Below, in pieces: positions 1 through 7,421 of a stretch of DNA of 64,000 nt. Positions within the stretch are counted from its first letter, which is position 1, and each line of letters opens with the position of its first letter. The stretch lies in assembly GCA_023423535.1 (NCBI GenBank), contig JAFAFL010000097.1:89235-153234 (forward strand), in the 5' to 3' direction. This stretch comes from Pseudomonadota bacterium (GTDB taxonomy: Bacteria > Myxococcota > Myxococcia > Myxococcales > Myxococcaceae). The position numbers and the translations under genes are program-made. The notes under the pieces were generated by a model. That model was not told the DNA's origin, searched no databases, and saw only the letters and a program-made list of their open reading frames with translations.

Positions 1-280
1 TCACTTCGACGAGACCGAGCGGGACCCGAAGCACCCGCCCACGAAGCCGGGCGGGCTGGCGGGGCTGGTGCGGATCATGGCGACAATCCACGTCGAGCGG
101 GACAGCCAGAAGGCCATCCTCATCGGCAAGCGCGGGCAGATGCTGAAGACCATCGGCACCGACGCGCGCAAGGCGATCGAGCGGCTGCTCGGGACGCACA
201 TCTATCTGGACCTTCGCGTGGCGGTGGAGCCGCGGTGGAGCGAACGGCGCGAAGGCCTGCGCAAACTGGGGTACGAGTAA
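1..280 (+). CDS. era: GTPase Era, C-terminal part (cut by window edge)
   Basis: This is the end of Era, the GTPase that binds the 3' region of 16S rRNA during 30S subunit assembly. Only about the last 92 codons are in the window, in the frame that begins at base 2. The visible part is the type II KH RNA-binding domain: RIMATIHVER, then SQKAILIGKRGQMLK with the KH loop GKRG, and the closing segment ending in KLGYE, typical of Era. The G domain lies off the left edge. The TAA stop (278-280) directly abuts the GTG of der, so the two ribosome-assembly GTPases are very probably co-transcribed. Confidence 0.93.
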   Translation, partial: HFDETERDPKHPPTKPGGLAGLVRIMATIHVERDSQKAILIGKRGQMLKTIGTDARKAIERLLGTHIYLDLRVAVEPRWSERREGLRKLGYE

Positions 281-1750
281 GTGCGCAAGCTTCTGGCGAT
301 CGTCGGACGGCCCAACGTGGGCAAGTCCACCCTGTTCAACCGGCTCGCGGGCAAGCGGCTCGCGCTGGTGGAGGACATCCCCGGCGTCACGCGGGACCGC
401 CACTACGCGGAGGCGCAGTTCCGCGGCTGGGAGTTCACCCTCATCGACACCGGCGGGTTCCTTCCGGACGAGAAGGACTCGCTGCTCTCGCAGGTGCGGC
501 AGCAGGCGCAGCTCGCGGTCGAGGAGTGCGACGTCATCCTCTTCGTGGTGGATGGACGCGCCGGCCTCACCGCCGCGGACGACGCGGTGGCGAAGTACCT
601 GCGCAAGAGCGGCAAGCCGGTGTTCGTCGCGGTGAACAAGATCGACGAGGAGAAGATCGAGGCGCGCACGCCCGCCGCGGACTTCTTCGAGCTCGGCTTC
701 GAGCACACCATCACGCTCTCCGCGGAGCATGGCCGCGGCGTCGAAGGGCTGATGGAGGAGATCTCGAAGTACCTCGGCGACCCCACGATGAAGTCCTCCG
801 CCGGCGGCGACGGGGACGACGAACTGGGCGTCGACGAGGCCTTCCCCGACGGTGTGGACGAGGAGGGCGAGACGCCGATCCGCGAGAAGCCCGCCGAGGT
901 CCTCCGCGTGGCGATCTGCGGCCGGCCGAACGTGGGCAAGAGCACGCTGATCAACGCGCTGCTCAAGGAGGAGCGCCACGTCGCCAGCCCGGTGGCGGGG
1001 ACGACGACGGACCCCATCGACTCGCGGATCACCTGGAAGGATCGCGAGATCATCCTCACCGACACCGCGGGCATCCGGCGCAAGAAGAACATCGCGCAGA
1101 AGCTCGAGCAGTTCAGCGTCATCGCCGCGCTGAAGACGGTGGAGCGCTCGCACGTGGCGGTGGTGCTGGTGGACGCGATGGAGCCCGCCGTCGATCAGGA
1201 CGAGCGGATCGCCGGCATCGTCGAGGAGAAGGGCCGGCCGCTGATCCTCGTGGTGAACAAGTGGGATCAGGTCGAGCGCAAGCCCGGTGACGAGGAGGAG
1301 GGCCGCACCTGGCTGAAGGAGCGCTTCCGCTTCGCTCACTACGCGCCGGTGGTGTTCGCCTCGGCGAAGACGGGCGCGCGGGTGGACAAGGTGCTGGAGC
1401 TGGCGACGCTGCTCTACGACCACTCGCGCTTCAAGGCCTCCACGCCGCGGCTGAACAAGCTGCTCACGCAGATCCAGGACTCGCATCCGGCGCCTATCGC
1501 TCGGGGCCGTCCGCTGCGCCTCTACTACATGGCGCAGGTCGCGACCGAGCCGCCCACCTTCGTGCTCAACTGCAACATGCCGGAGGAGGTGCCGGACTCG
1601 TACAAGCGCTACCTCGTGAACCAGATCCGCGAAGCGTTCGATCTGCGCGTGCCCATCCGGCTCCTCTTCCGCGAGCGCCCCGGCCAGAAGAAGCGCGAGG
1701 CGAGGAAGCGGCCGGAGAAGGCGCTCAAGCGCCGCCGCAAGCCGGACTAG
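281..1750 (+). CDS. der: Ribosome-associated GTPase Der (EngA)
   Basis: Der is a tandem GTPase needed for 50S subunit maturation. The 489-residue protein has two complete G domains: Walker A GRPNVGKST at residues 9-17 with DTGG and NKID downstream, and a second GRPNVGKST near residue 214 with DTAG and NKWD. A C-terminal KH-like domain follows (about 370-470), and the protein ends in a very basic tail (KKREARKRPEKALKRRRKPD). The linker between the G domains is long and acidic (about residues 170-205), longer than in E. coli Der as I recall it. The GTG start sits immediately after the era stop. Its own stop codon overlaps the stop of the convergent beta-barrel gene. Confidence 0.97.
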   Translation: MRKLLAIVGRPNVGKSTLFNRLAGKRLALVEDIPGVTRDRHYAEAQFRGWEFTLIDTGGFLPDEKDSLLSQVRQQAQLAVEECDVILFVVDGRAGLTAADDAVAKYLRKSGKPVFVAVNKIDEEKIEARTPAADFFELGFEHTITLSAEHGRGVEGLMEEISKYLGDPTMKSSAGGDGDDELGVDEAFPDGVDEEGETPIREKPAEVLRVAICGRPNVGKSTLINALLKEERHVASPVAGTTTDPIDSRITWKDREIILTDTAGIRRKKNIAQKLEQFSVIAALKTVERSHVAVVLVDAMEPAVDQDERIAGIVEEKGRPLILVVNKWDQVERKPGDEEEGRTWLKERFRFAHYAPVVFASAKTGARVDKVLELATLLYDHSRFKASTPRLNKLLTQIQDSHPAPIARGRPLRLYYMAQVATEPPTFVLNCNMPEEVPDSYKRYLVNQIREAFDLRVPIRLLFRERPGQKKREARKRPEKALKRRRKPD

Positions 1751-2283
1751 AAGGCCGCGTTCTTCCAGCCCAGCCGCACCAGATACGACTGGCGGGTGGG
1801 GAACTCGCCGTCCGAGCCGATGCCGTAGCGCGCCTCGGCGCCCCAGTAGAGGCTCTCGCCGAGCGGGGCCATGAACCCGAAACCGAACGCGGCGCCGTAG
1901 CCGTTCTGCACCGCGCGGCGGGCGGTGCTCTCGCGCCAGCCCTCCACGCCGAGCACCGCGTAGGGAACGACCGTCGCGACATCCAGTCGGTACTGCACGC
2001 CGAAGGTCCACGCGGTGAACCAGGCATCGCGCTTCGCGTCGTCCACCTGCCGCGCGTGCAGCGACTGCTCCAGCGTTCCCTCCAACGCGACGAGCCGCGC
2101 CAGGCGCACGGTGACGTCCACGCCGGCCATGGGGCCCACGCCGAGGTCCGCCACCTGCGGGATGCTCACGCCGCCGCGTGCGCCCGCGAGGACCTGCACC
2201 TGCGCGCGGGACTCGGAAGCGGTGGCGAGCAGCAGCGGCCACGACAACGCGAACGGAGCGGCGAGTCGGAAGAGGCGAGACAC
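1747..2283 (-). CDS. Small outer-membrane beta-barrel protein (predicted)
   Basis: A 178-residue exported protein of unknown function. It begins with a signal peptide (basic SRLFRLAAPF, hydrophobic ALSWPLLLATA, likely cleavage after SRAQ). The mature part is made of short alternating hydrophobic/polar strands rich in G, Y and R, and ends in an aromatic residue (WKNAAF), the usual outer-membrane beta-barrel signature. I chose the GTG at 2283 because the signal peptide follows it at once; the open frame upstream lacks coding character. It lies opposite to its neighbours, between der and the yfgM-like gene, and its TAG stop overlaps the der stop (bases 1747-1750). The function cannot be named from sequence. 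Confidence 0.75.
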   Translation of the reverse strand: MSRLFRLAAPFALSWPLLLATASESRAQVQVLAGARGGVSIPQVADLGVGPMAGVDVTVRLARLVALEGTLEQSLHARQVDDAKRDAWFTAWTFGVQYRLDVATVVPYAVLGVEGWRESTARRAVQNGYGAAFGFGFMAPLGESLYWGAEARYGIGSDGEFPTRQSYLVRLGWKNAAF

Positions 2284-2395
2284 GCGCGCGACCGTACCAG
2301 ATGACCCGGAATGGCGTTGACCTGTCCGGCCGCGATTCCTAGAGTGCGCCGCCTTTCTGACGGGGGCGAACGAGCCCACCGAGGAGCGCTTTTCC

Positions 2396-3211
2396 GTGGC
2401 CGAGAAGATGACGAAGAAGGAGCTGAAGGAGCCGGATGCCCTGCAGCGCGCAGGCATGGAGGCGACGAGCAAGCTCGAGGGCAAGGAGAAGTACCTCGTC
2501 GGCGGGCTGGTGGCGCTGGTGGTCATCGGCCTCATCGCCGCGATCGTGGACGCGCTGAGCGACCGGTCGGAGGCGCGCGCGGAGCGGGCGCTCGGCGCGG
2601 CCATGGAGCCGGTGGGACGCCGCGTGGCGCAGGGCGAGACCGCCCAGGATCCGAACGAGACCCAGCCCCCGTTCGCCTCGCAGCAGGCGAAGGACGAGGC
2701 CGTGGTGGAGAGCCTGACGAAGTTCCGCGCCGAGCACGGCGGCACGAAGAGCGCGACCACGGCGGCGCTTCCGCTCGCGCAGGCGCAGCTCCGGCTGGGC
2801 AAGCACGACGACGCGGTGAAGTCGTTCGACCAGTTCATCAAGGACGCGGCGAAGGACAACCAGCTCCGCGCGGCGGCGCTCGAGGGCAAGGGCTACGCGC
2901 TCGAGGCGAAGGGCGATCTGGACGGGGCGCTCGCCGCGTTCGACGAGCTGGCGAAGCTCGAGCAGCCGTTCCTCCAGGGCATGGGCCAGTTCCACCGCGG
3001 CCGCATCCTTGTCCTCCAGAACAAGCGCGACGAGGCGGCGAAGGTCTTCGCCTCCATCCCCGAGCAGTTCCCGAACAGCGCGGCGGCGCGTCAGGCGCAG
3101 GAGCGGTTGAACCTCCTCGCGTCGCAGGGAGTGGCGGTCCCCAGCCCGAAGGCGCCGGCGGCCGGTGGTTCGGGTGAGTCCGGCACCGTGGGTGCTGCGG
3201 GGCAGAAGTAA
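2396..3211 (+). CDS. YfgM-like membrane-anchored TPR protein
   Basis: A 271-residue protein with a short charged N-terminus, one transmembrane helix (about residues 36-55, VGGLVALVVIGLIAAIV) and a periplasmic region of helical repeats resembling tetratricopeptide repeats (about 100-250). This is the architecture of YfgM, the ancillary SecYEG subunit involved in handing exported proteins to periplasmic chaperones. The gene precedes bamB, as yfgM does in E. coli (yfgM-bamB-der), which supports the assignment. The start is GTG at 2396. The C-terminus is a low-complexity Gly/Ser/Ala tail. Overall similarity to YfgM is inferred from architecture and gene order, so a generic TPR protein is the alternative. 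Confidence 0.78.
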   Translation: MAEKMTKKELKEPDALQRAGMEATSKLEGKEKYLVGGLVALVVIGLIAAIVDALSDRSEARAERALGAAMEPVGRRVAQGETAQDPNETQPPFASQQAKDEAVVESLTKFRAEHGGTKSATTAALPLAQAQLRLGKHDDAVKSFDQFIKDAAKDNQLRAAALEGKGYALEAKGDLDGALAAFDELAKLEQPFLQGMGQFHRGRILVLQNKRDEAAKVFASIPEQFPNSAAARQAQERLNLLASQGVAVPSPKAPAAGGSGESGTVGAAGQK

Positions 3212-3243
3212 TCGCGCCTGCAGGCGGACGGCGCGACAACGAG

Positions 3244-4419
3244 ATGAAGGAGCGGACTGTGCGGAGCTTCGCGGGATCGCGGGTGGCGGCGCTTCTGGTG
3301 GGTGCGGCGCTGCTCGGGCCGGGGTGCCGCGCGGTGCCGTTGACCACGCAGCCGTTCGACAGGCGCGGTCCGGACCTGCCGCCGCAGAGCACCTTCCGCA
3401 TCGAGTGGCAGCTGAAGCTGGTGGGCCCCCAGTTGTGGGAGGCCTTCCCGCGCGAGGCCGCCGCGCCGGCGGTGGATCCGGACACCGGGCGGATCATCGC
3501 GCTGACGCGTGACGGCTTCGTCCGCAGCGTGAATCCGGACGGCAAGGTCGAGTGGCAGTTCCAGACCCAGGGCCGCTTCGTCGCTGGCGCCGCGGTGCAC
3601 GAAGGCATCGTCTACGTGCCCGGCGGTGACGGCACGCTCTACGCGCTGCGGGCGCGCAACGGCGAGCAGGTCTGGGCCTACGCGTCCGGCGAGGAGCTGG
3701 CGTCGGTGCCGGTGGTCGCGGGCGACCGGGTCTTCGTGCAGTCGCAGGCGAACACGCTCTTCGCGGTCGACCGCGGGACCGGCCAGTGGACCTGGCAGCA
3801 CCGGCGCGATCCGCCGAACGGGTTCGCGGTGCAGGGCGTGGCGCAGCCTTCTGTCAGCGAAGGCGTGTTGTACGCCGGGTTCTCGGACGGGTTCCTCGTG
3901 GCGCTCGAGCCGCAGACGGGCGCGGTGCGCTGGGAGCGGCCGCTGTCGCCGACCGGCACCGAGTTCCTCGACGTGGACACCGAGCCCTCCGCCGACGATC
4001 GCGGCAGGCTCTTCGCGGCCTCGTACAAGAACGGGCTCTACGCGCTCGATTCGCAGAACGGCAACGTGCTCTGGAACGTGCCGGCGAACGGGACGACCTC
4101 GCTCCTGCGGCGCGGGGACGTGCTCTACACCGCGGGCGACCGCGAGGTGCTCGCCTGGCTGACGGACAACGGCCGGCAGTTGTGGCGCGTGCCGCTCGAC
4201 GAGAAGGCGGGCCAGAAGCCGGTCTTCGCCGAGGGACTGTTGATCGTGCCGGTGAACGACGCGCTGGCGTTCATCGATCCGGCGACGGGGCTGCGCCGGC
4301 TGAGCTGGGATCCGGGGCAGGGCGTCACCGCGGCGCCGGTCGCGCGAGGCGGCAGGCTCTACGTGCTCTCGAACCTCGGCTACCTCTACGCGCTGCGGCT
4401 CACCGGGAGGAACGGTTGA
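3244..4419 (+). CDS. bamB: BamB-like outer membrane assembly lipoprotein (PQQ-like repeats)
   Basis: BamB is the beta-propeller lipoprotein of the BAM complex that inserts outer-membrane proteins. The 391-residue protein has a signal peptide ending LLGPGC, where Cys29 would be lipidated; the -3 and -2 residues are not ideal for a lipobox. It then has repeated PQQ/propeller blades with recurring motifs such as VYVPGGDGTLYALRARNG, LFAVDRGTGQWTW and LYALDSQNGNVLW. Its position after the yfgM-like gene and near der matches the E. coli order. The gene is followed with a 4-base overlap (TTGA) by the Nudix gene, implying translational coupling. Confidence 0.85.
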   Translation: MKERTVRSFAGSRVAALLVGAALLGPGCRAVPLTTQPFDRRGPDLPPQSTFRIEWQLKLVGPQLWEAFPREAAAPAVDPDTGRIIALTRDGFVRSVNPDGKVEWQFQTQGRFVAGAAVHEGIVYVPGGDGTLYALRARNGEQVWAYASGEELASVPVVAGDRVFVQSQANTLFAVDRGTGQWTWQHRRDPPNGFAVQGVAQPSVSEGVLYAGFSDGFLVALEPQTGAVRWERPLSPTGTEFLDVDTEPSADDRGRLFAASYKNGLYALDSQNGNVLWNVPANGTTSLLRRGDVLYTAGDREVLAWLTDNGRQLWRVPLDEKAGQKPVFAEGLLIVPVNDALAFIDPATGLRRLSWDPGQGVTAAPVARGGRLYVLSNLGYLYALRLTGRNG

Positions 4420-4820
4420 GCGAGGGCCGCCACGTTCGCGTGGTGGCGGCGCTGATCGCGGACCCTGCCCGGCCCGGTCGGTTCCTCATCCAGCAGCGCC
4501 TTCCCACCGGCAGCCGGGCGCTGCTGTGGGAGTTCCCCGGCGGCAAGGTGGAGGCGGGCGAATCGGATGAAGCCGCGCTCGCGCGCGAGTGCCGCGAGGA
4601 GTTGGAGGTCGAGCTGGAGGTGGGCCCGTTCCTGCTCTCCACCGCGCACCGCTATCCGGACCTCACGGTGGAGTTGGTGCTCTACCGGGGCACGATCCGG
4701 AGCGGTGAGCCGAAGCCGCTGAACGCGAACGCGCTCAGGTGGGCCACGAAGGCGGAGATGATCGGGATGCCGTTTTGCGAGGCGGACATCCCCTTCCTCG
4801 GCGACCTGCCCGACCTGTAG
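4416..4820 (+). CDS. Nudix hydrolase, MutT-like
   Basis: A 134-residue Nudix pyrophosphohydrolase. The Nudix box is clear at about residues 43-66: GKVEAGE, then seven residues, then RECREELEVEL. It follows the GX5EX7REUXEE consensus, with the final Gly replaced by Glu. WEFPGGK just before the box and an N-terminal VRVVAALI strand fit the (deoxy)nucleotide-sanitising MutT group, but the substrate is not determinable. I chose the TTG start at 4416 because it overlaps the bamB stop as TTGA and has a strong Shine-Dalgarno GGGAGG at 4405-4410. The frame is open far upstream but that part is a shadow of bamB. Confidence 0.88.
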   Translation: MSEGRHVRVVAALIADPARPGRFLIQQRLPTGSRALLWEFPGGKVEAGESDEAALARECREELEVELEVGPFLLSTAHRYPDLTVELVLYRGTIRSGEPKPLNANALRWATKAEMIGMPFCEADIPFLGDLPDL

Positions 4821-4854
4821 CAGCCTGAACGCGCGTTCTGTATCCTCAGCCGCG

Positions 4855-5733
4855 ATGATCGAGCGGACGTTCCAGCACATCCCGAACGTGGGCCCCTGGC
4901 GCGAGAAGGATCTCTGGGCGCGCGGGTACACGGACTGGAGCGAGTTCCCGGGCCCAGGCGAAGGCGTCGCCATCTCGCGCAAGGCGGACGACGAGGCGCG
5001 GGAGCGGATAGGGGCCGCTCGGGAGGCGCTCGCGGCAAGGGATCTGGCGGCGCTGGGCGCGATGTTCCCGCCGCGTGAGCACTGGCGGCTCTACCGAGAG
5101 TTCGCCGACGAGTGCGTCTTCTTCGACATCGAGACGGACGGACGCGAGCAGATGCGGCCCACGGTGGTGTCGCTGTTCGACAGCGACGGGCTGCACGTGT
5201 TCATCGAAGGCCGGAACATGGACGCGCTGCCCGCGGCGCTGATGCGGCGGCGGCTGTGGGTCACGTTCAACGGCTCGTGTTTCGACGTGCCGGTGCTGCA
5301 GGGGCACTTCCCGGAGCTCCGCGCGCCGGCGGTGCACCTGGACCTGCGGTTCATCTTCCAGAGGCTCGGCAGGGCGTGCGGCCTCAAGGCGCTGGAGGAC
5401 GCGTTCGGGCTGCCGAGGCCGCCGCATCTGCGCGGCGTGAACGGGATGGACGCGGTGCTCCTGTGGCGCGCGTTCCGCGAGCACGGGGACGTGGCGGCGC
5501 TGCGGTTCCTCGTCGAATACAACCTCTACGACGCCTTCAACCTGCGCACGCTGATGGACCGGGCCTGGAACCTCGCGTGCGAGGGCCTGAGCTTCGACGA
5601 CGAAAAGGGCCCGATCTTCGAGCGCGGAGACGTCCTGTACGACGTGTCGAAGGCGGTGCTTGCCATCGCGCCGGTGGATGCGGATCCGGAAGTGCTGGAG
5701 CGCGTCCGCTGGGATCAGCGCGTGGCAGGCTGA
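4855..5733 (+). CDS. RNase H-like (YprB-type) exonuclease domain protein
   Basis: A 292-residue protein with a DEDD-type 3'-5' exonuclease fold, as in the RNase_H_2/YprB group. The first metal-binding acids are in FFDIETDG (about residues 84-91). TFNGSCFDVPVL (about 138-149) corresponds to the family's conserved F-N-G-xx-FD motif. HLDLRFIFQRL and a late Y-N-x-xDAFN segment (about 222-230) supply the remaining acids. The N-terminal 80 residues (IPNVGPWREKDLWARG) look like a small helical module that may contact DNA. The cellular substrate is unknown. The gene lies 34 bases after the Nudix gene in the same direction, so it may be the last member of the der-bamB group. Confidence 0.82.
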   Translation: MIERTFQHIPNVGPWREKDLWARGYTDWSEFPGPGEGVAISRKADDEARERIGAAREALAARDLAALGAMFPPREHWRLYREFADECVFFDIETDGREQMRPTVVSLFDSDGLHVFIEGRNMDALPAALMRRRLWVTFNGSCFDVPVLQGHFPELRAPAVHLDLRFIFQRLGRACGLKALEDAFGLPRPPHLRGVNGMDAVLLWRAFREHGDVAALRFLVEYNLYDAFNLRTLMDRAWNLACEGLSFDDEKGPIFERGDVLYDVSKAVLAIAPVDADPEVLERVRWDQRVAG

Positions 5734-5747
5734 GGCGTCAGCACCCG

Positions 5748-6191
5748 TTAGTCCTTCTTTGACGTCCTGTGTGTGCGCGCGGTCGACCGTGAACGCGTTT
5801 CGGAAGCCGCCGTTCGACGGCCTGCCGCGTTTGCTGGAGGCGGTTCGATCCGCGGACGGTTATCGCGCAGCTCCCACCAGACCTCGTTCGCCTCGAGTTC
5901 CTGCCCGAGCTGCAGGGTCCGCGCGATCCCGAGGTACGACTGCTCGTGCCGGCGAACGTCCGGCGCAGGCCACTCGGCGACGAATACATCACGCGCGAAG
6001 TGGCGGTGAGCTTCACGACGCGCGGAGGCCTCGGTGGCTGCGTCGACGAGCAGGACGCGGGCCTCGTAGAGGGTCTGCTGCCCGCGGCCGCGCCTGCGTC
6101 CGGTGAATGTGAAACGGAGCCGGAAGATGCCCTGGACCGCCCAGGCGGAACGGACAGGCTTGCGACCTGGCGTGCGCCGGATGGTAACCAT
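5748..6191 (-). CDS. DUF4288-like small protein
   Basis: A 147-residue cytoplasmic protein. The middle (about residues 22-115) resembles the DUF4288 family: a strand FRLRFTF, then TLYEARVLLVDAATEASARREAHRHF, where a strand is followed by an Ala-rich helix, and a terminal strand ELEANEVWWELRDNR. The C-terminal 35 residues are Arg/Thr-rich and disordered. The ATG at 6191 overlaps the TGA of the upstream lipoprotein gene (TGATG), so the two are translationally coupled. The family has no established function that I know of, and the assignment is by pattern only. Confidence 0.6.
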   Translation of the reverse strand: MVTIRRTPGRKPVRSAWAVQGIFRLRFTFTGRRRGRGQQTLYEARVLLVDAATEASARREAHRHFARDVFVAEWPAPDVRRHEQSYLGIARTLQLGQELEANEVWWELRDNRPRIEPPPANAAGRRTAASETRSRSTARTHRTSKKD

Positions 6192-6814
6192 CAGCGCCCG
6201 CGCTTTCTTGAAGTCTTCTTCGGCTCAGGCGGGAGCGGCTTTTCGCGTTCGCCGGCGACCTTGAACTCGAGCCGCTGTTCCGGATGGCTGCGGCCGAGCG
6301 CATCGCGGAGCTCGGGGCCGGTCTGCGGATCGACGACCAGCGCGTAGGCGAAGCCGGTCTTCAACGGCTCGAGCAGCGCGATCTCGTAGAGCAGGCCGTC
6401 CGGCTCGGCGCGGACCTGATCGTCGGACGGGACCACGCGGTCGGCCTCGTCGAGCAGCCGCACCCGGTAGTTCGTCAGCACCATGTTCGTGCGAACGCGC
6501 AGCGCCTGGGCGGGCGGGACCTCGGGGGTGGCGTCCTCGTCGAACGCGACCAGCACCGCGCCGAGCTCCGGCGAATCGATGGTCAGCGTCAGCTGCAGCG
6601 TGTCCGGGACCTGAGGCGCGGCGGGCTCCGCGGTGGCGGCGCCGGCATCGGGCGCCGACGAATCCTTGCGGCAACCGGGCGCGACGAAGAGCAGCGCGGA
6701 GGCCAGTGCCGCGATGACCGCGGAGGTCCGGGCGGGCGCCGAGCGAACGATGGGGCCGCGGTTGTGGGATGGGTCGTCGAGTTCGATCGCGGCGGTCGCG
6801 GTGAGCCGGGTCAT
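6191..6814 (-). CDS. Lipoprotein of unknown function
   Basis: A 207-residue protein with a hydrophobic segment AVIAALASALLFVAPGC followed by a polar Ser/Ala/Pro-rich linker, consistent with a lipoprotein. The rest looks like one all-beta domain (QLTLTIDSPELGAVLVAF, a later TNYRVRLLD and FAYALVVDPQTG), similar to Ig-like domains in which an extracellular protein describes calculated properties, but I do not recognise the family. The ATG at 6814 leaves about 30 residues before the hydrophobic core, which is long for a signal peptide. An alternative start inside this region cannot be excluded, and no strong Shine-Dalgarno is seen. It is coupled to the downstream DUF4288-like gene. Confidence 0.65.
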   Translation of the reverse strand: MTRLTATAAIELDDPSHNRGPIVRSAPARTSAVIAALASALLFVAPGCRKDSSAPDAGAATAEPAAPQVPDTLQLTLTIDSPELGAVLVAFDEDATPEVPPAQALRVRTNMVLTNYRVRLLDEADRVVPSDDQVRAEPDGLLYEIALLEPLKTGFAYALVVDPQTGPELRDALGRSHPEQRLEFKVAGEREKPLPPEPKKTSRKRGR

Positions 6815-6867
6815 GGGCGCCGAACCTAGAGGCGCGAGCCGGATCGACCAAGCGCAAGGCGCCGGCC

Positions 6868-6902
6868 GAAGCCACCGAAGCCCAATGAAGCCTGATGAAG
6901 CC
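6868..6902 (-). repeat. Four GGCTTC direct repeats at 9-10 bp spacing
   Basis: Read on the minus strand, GGCTTC occurs four times. On the plus strand the copies (GAAGCC) start at 6868, 6877, 6887 and 6897. The spacing is close to one helical turn, so all copies would face the same side of the DNA. The array lies 54-88 bases upstream of the lipoprotein start at 6814 and could be a regulator-binding array or part of its 5' leader. Confidence 0.5.
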
Positions 6903-6960
6903 CGCGACCCGGAAAGAAGGCCTGACGGAGGCGACCTCGCCCCTCTGAAACCACCCATTC

Positions 6961-6989
6961 ACAACTTCAAATAAGGCACGTTATGTCAA
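6961..6989 (-). promoter_or_regulatory. Possible promoter for the 6814 lipoprotein operon
   Basis: The minus strand carries a perfect TTGACA at 6989-6984 in an unusually AT-rich patch (about 6957-6995). The hexamer 17 bases downstream is AGTTGT, a poor -10, so the call rests mainly on the -35 box and base composition. It would drive the lipoprotein and DUF4288-like genes across the GGCTTC array. The rest of the 6815-7058 intergenic stretch shows nothing else I can name. Confidence 0.35.
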
Positions 6990-7058
6990 CTTTCGACCCG
7001 GGCTTTTTCAGGGGCTTCGGGCCGTCCTCCGCCCTCCGTTCCGCTTCAGCTGCGGCCT

Positions 7059-7421
7059 TCAGCCGCCGCCGCGGCGCACGAGCTCGGCGACCATCTCCAG
7101 CAGCGCGTCGAGCTCGAACGGCTTCGGCAGAAACGGCCTGTCCGGTCCGAGCCGATCGCGCACGTTGTGGCCGGCGCTCATCACCGCCACCGGCAGATCG
7201 CGCAGCGCCTCGTCCCCATCGAGCTCCGCGAGCACCGCGTGGCCGTCCATCACCGGCATCATCACATCGAGCAGCACCGCGTGAGGTCGCGCGCGCCGGA
7301 TGCAGACCAGCGCATCGCGTCCGTTGAGCGCGAGTTCGACCTCGTAGTCTTCGGCTTCCAGCACGTCGCGGATGGCCTCGCCGATCGCGAGCTCGTCGTC
7401 CACCACCAGCACCCGCTTCAT
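7059..7421 (-). CDS. Single-domain response regulator (receiver domain only)
   Basis: A 120-residue CheY-like receiver with no output domain. The acidic pocket is D8-D9 (VLVVDDE), the phospho-acceptor is D52 (VLLDVMMP), and the switch residues are Ser in AVMSAGH and Lys in FLPKPFE. It probably acts as a phospho-relay partner or diffusible regulator. Its ATG overlaps the TGA of the upstream KaiC-like gene (ATGA at 7421-7418), so the two proteins are made together and probably work together. No histidine kinase gene is adjacent. Confidence 0.92.
   Translation of the reverse strand: MKRVLVVDDELAIGEAIRDVLEAEDYEVELALNGRDALVCIRRARPHAVLLDVMMPVMDGHAVLAELDGDEALRDLPVAVMSAGHNVRDRLGPDRPFLPKPFELDALLEMVAELVRRGGG

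Noticed and set aside
6970..7000. Sigma-54-like GGCACG on the plus strand
   Set aside because: The required GC at -12 with 10-base spacing is absent.
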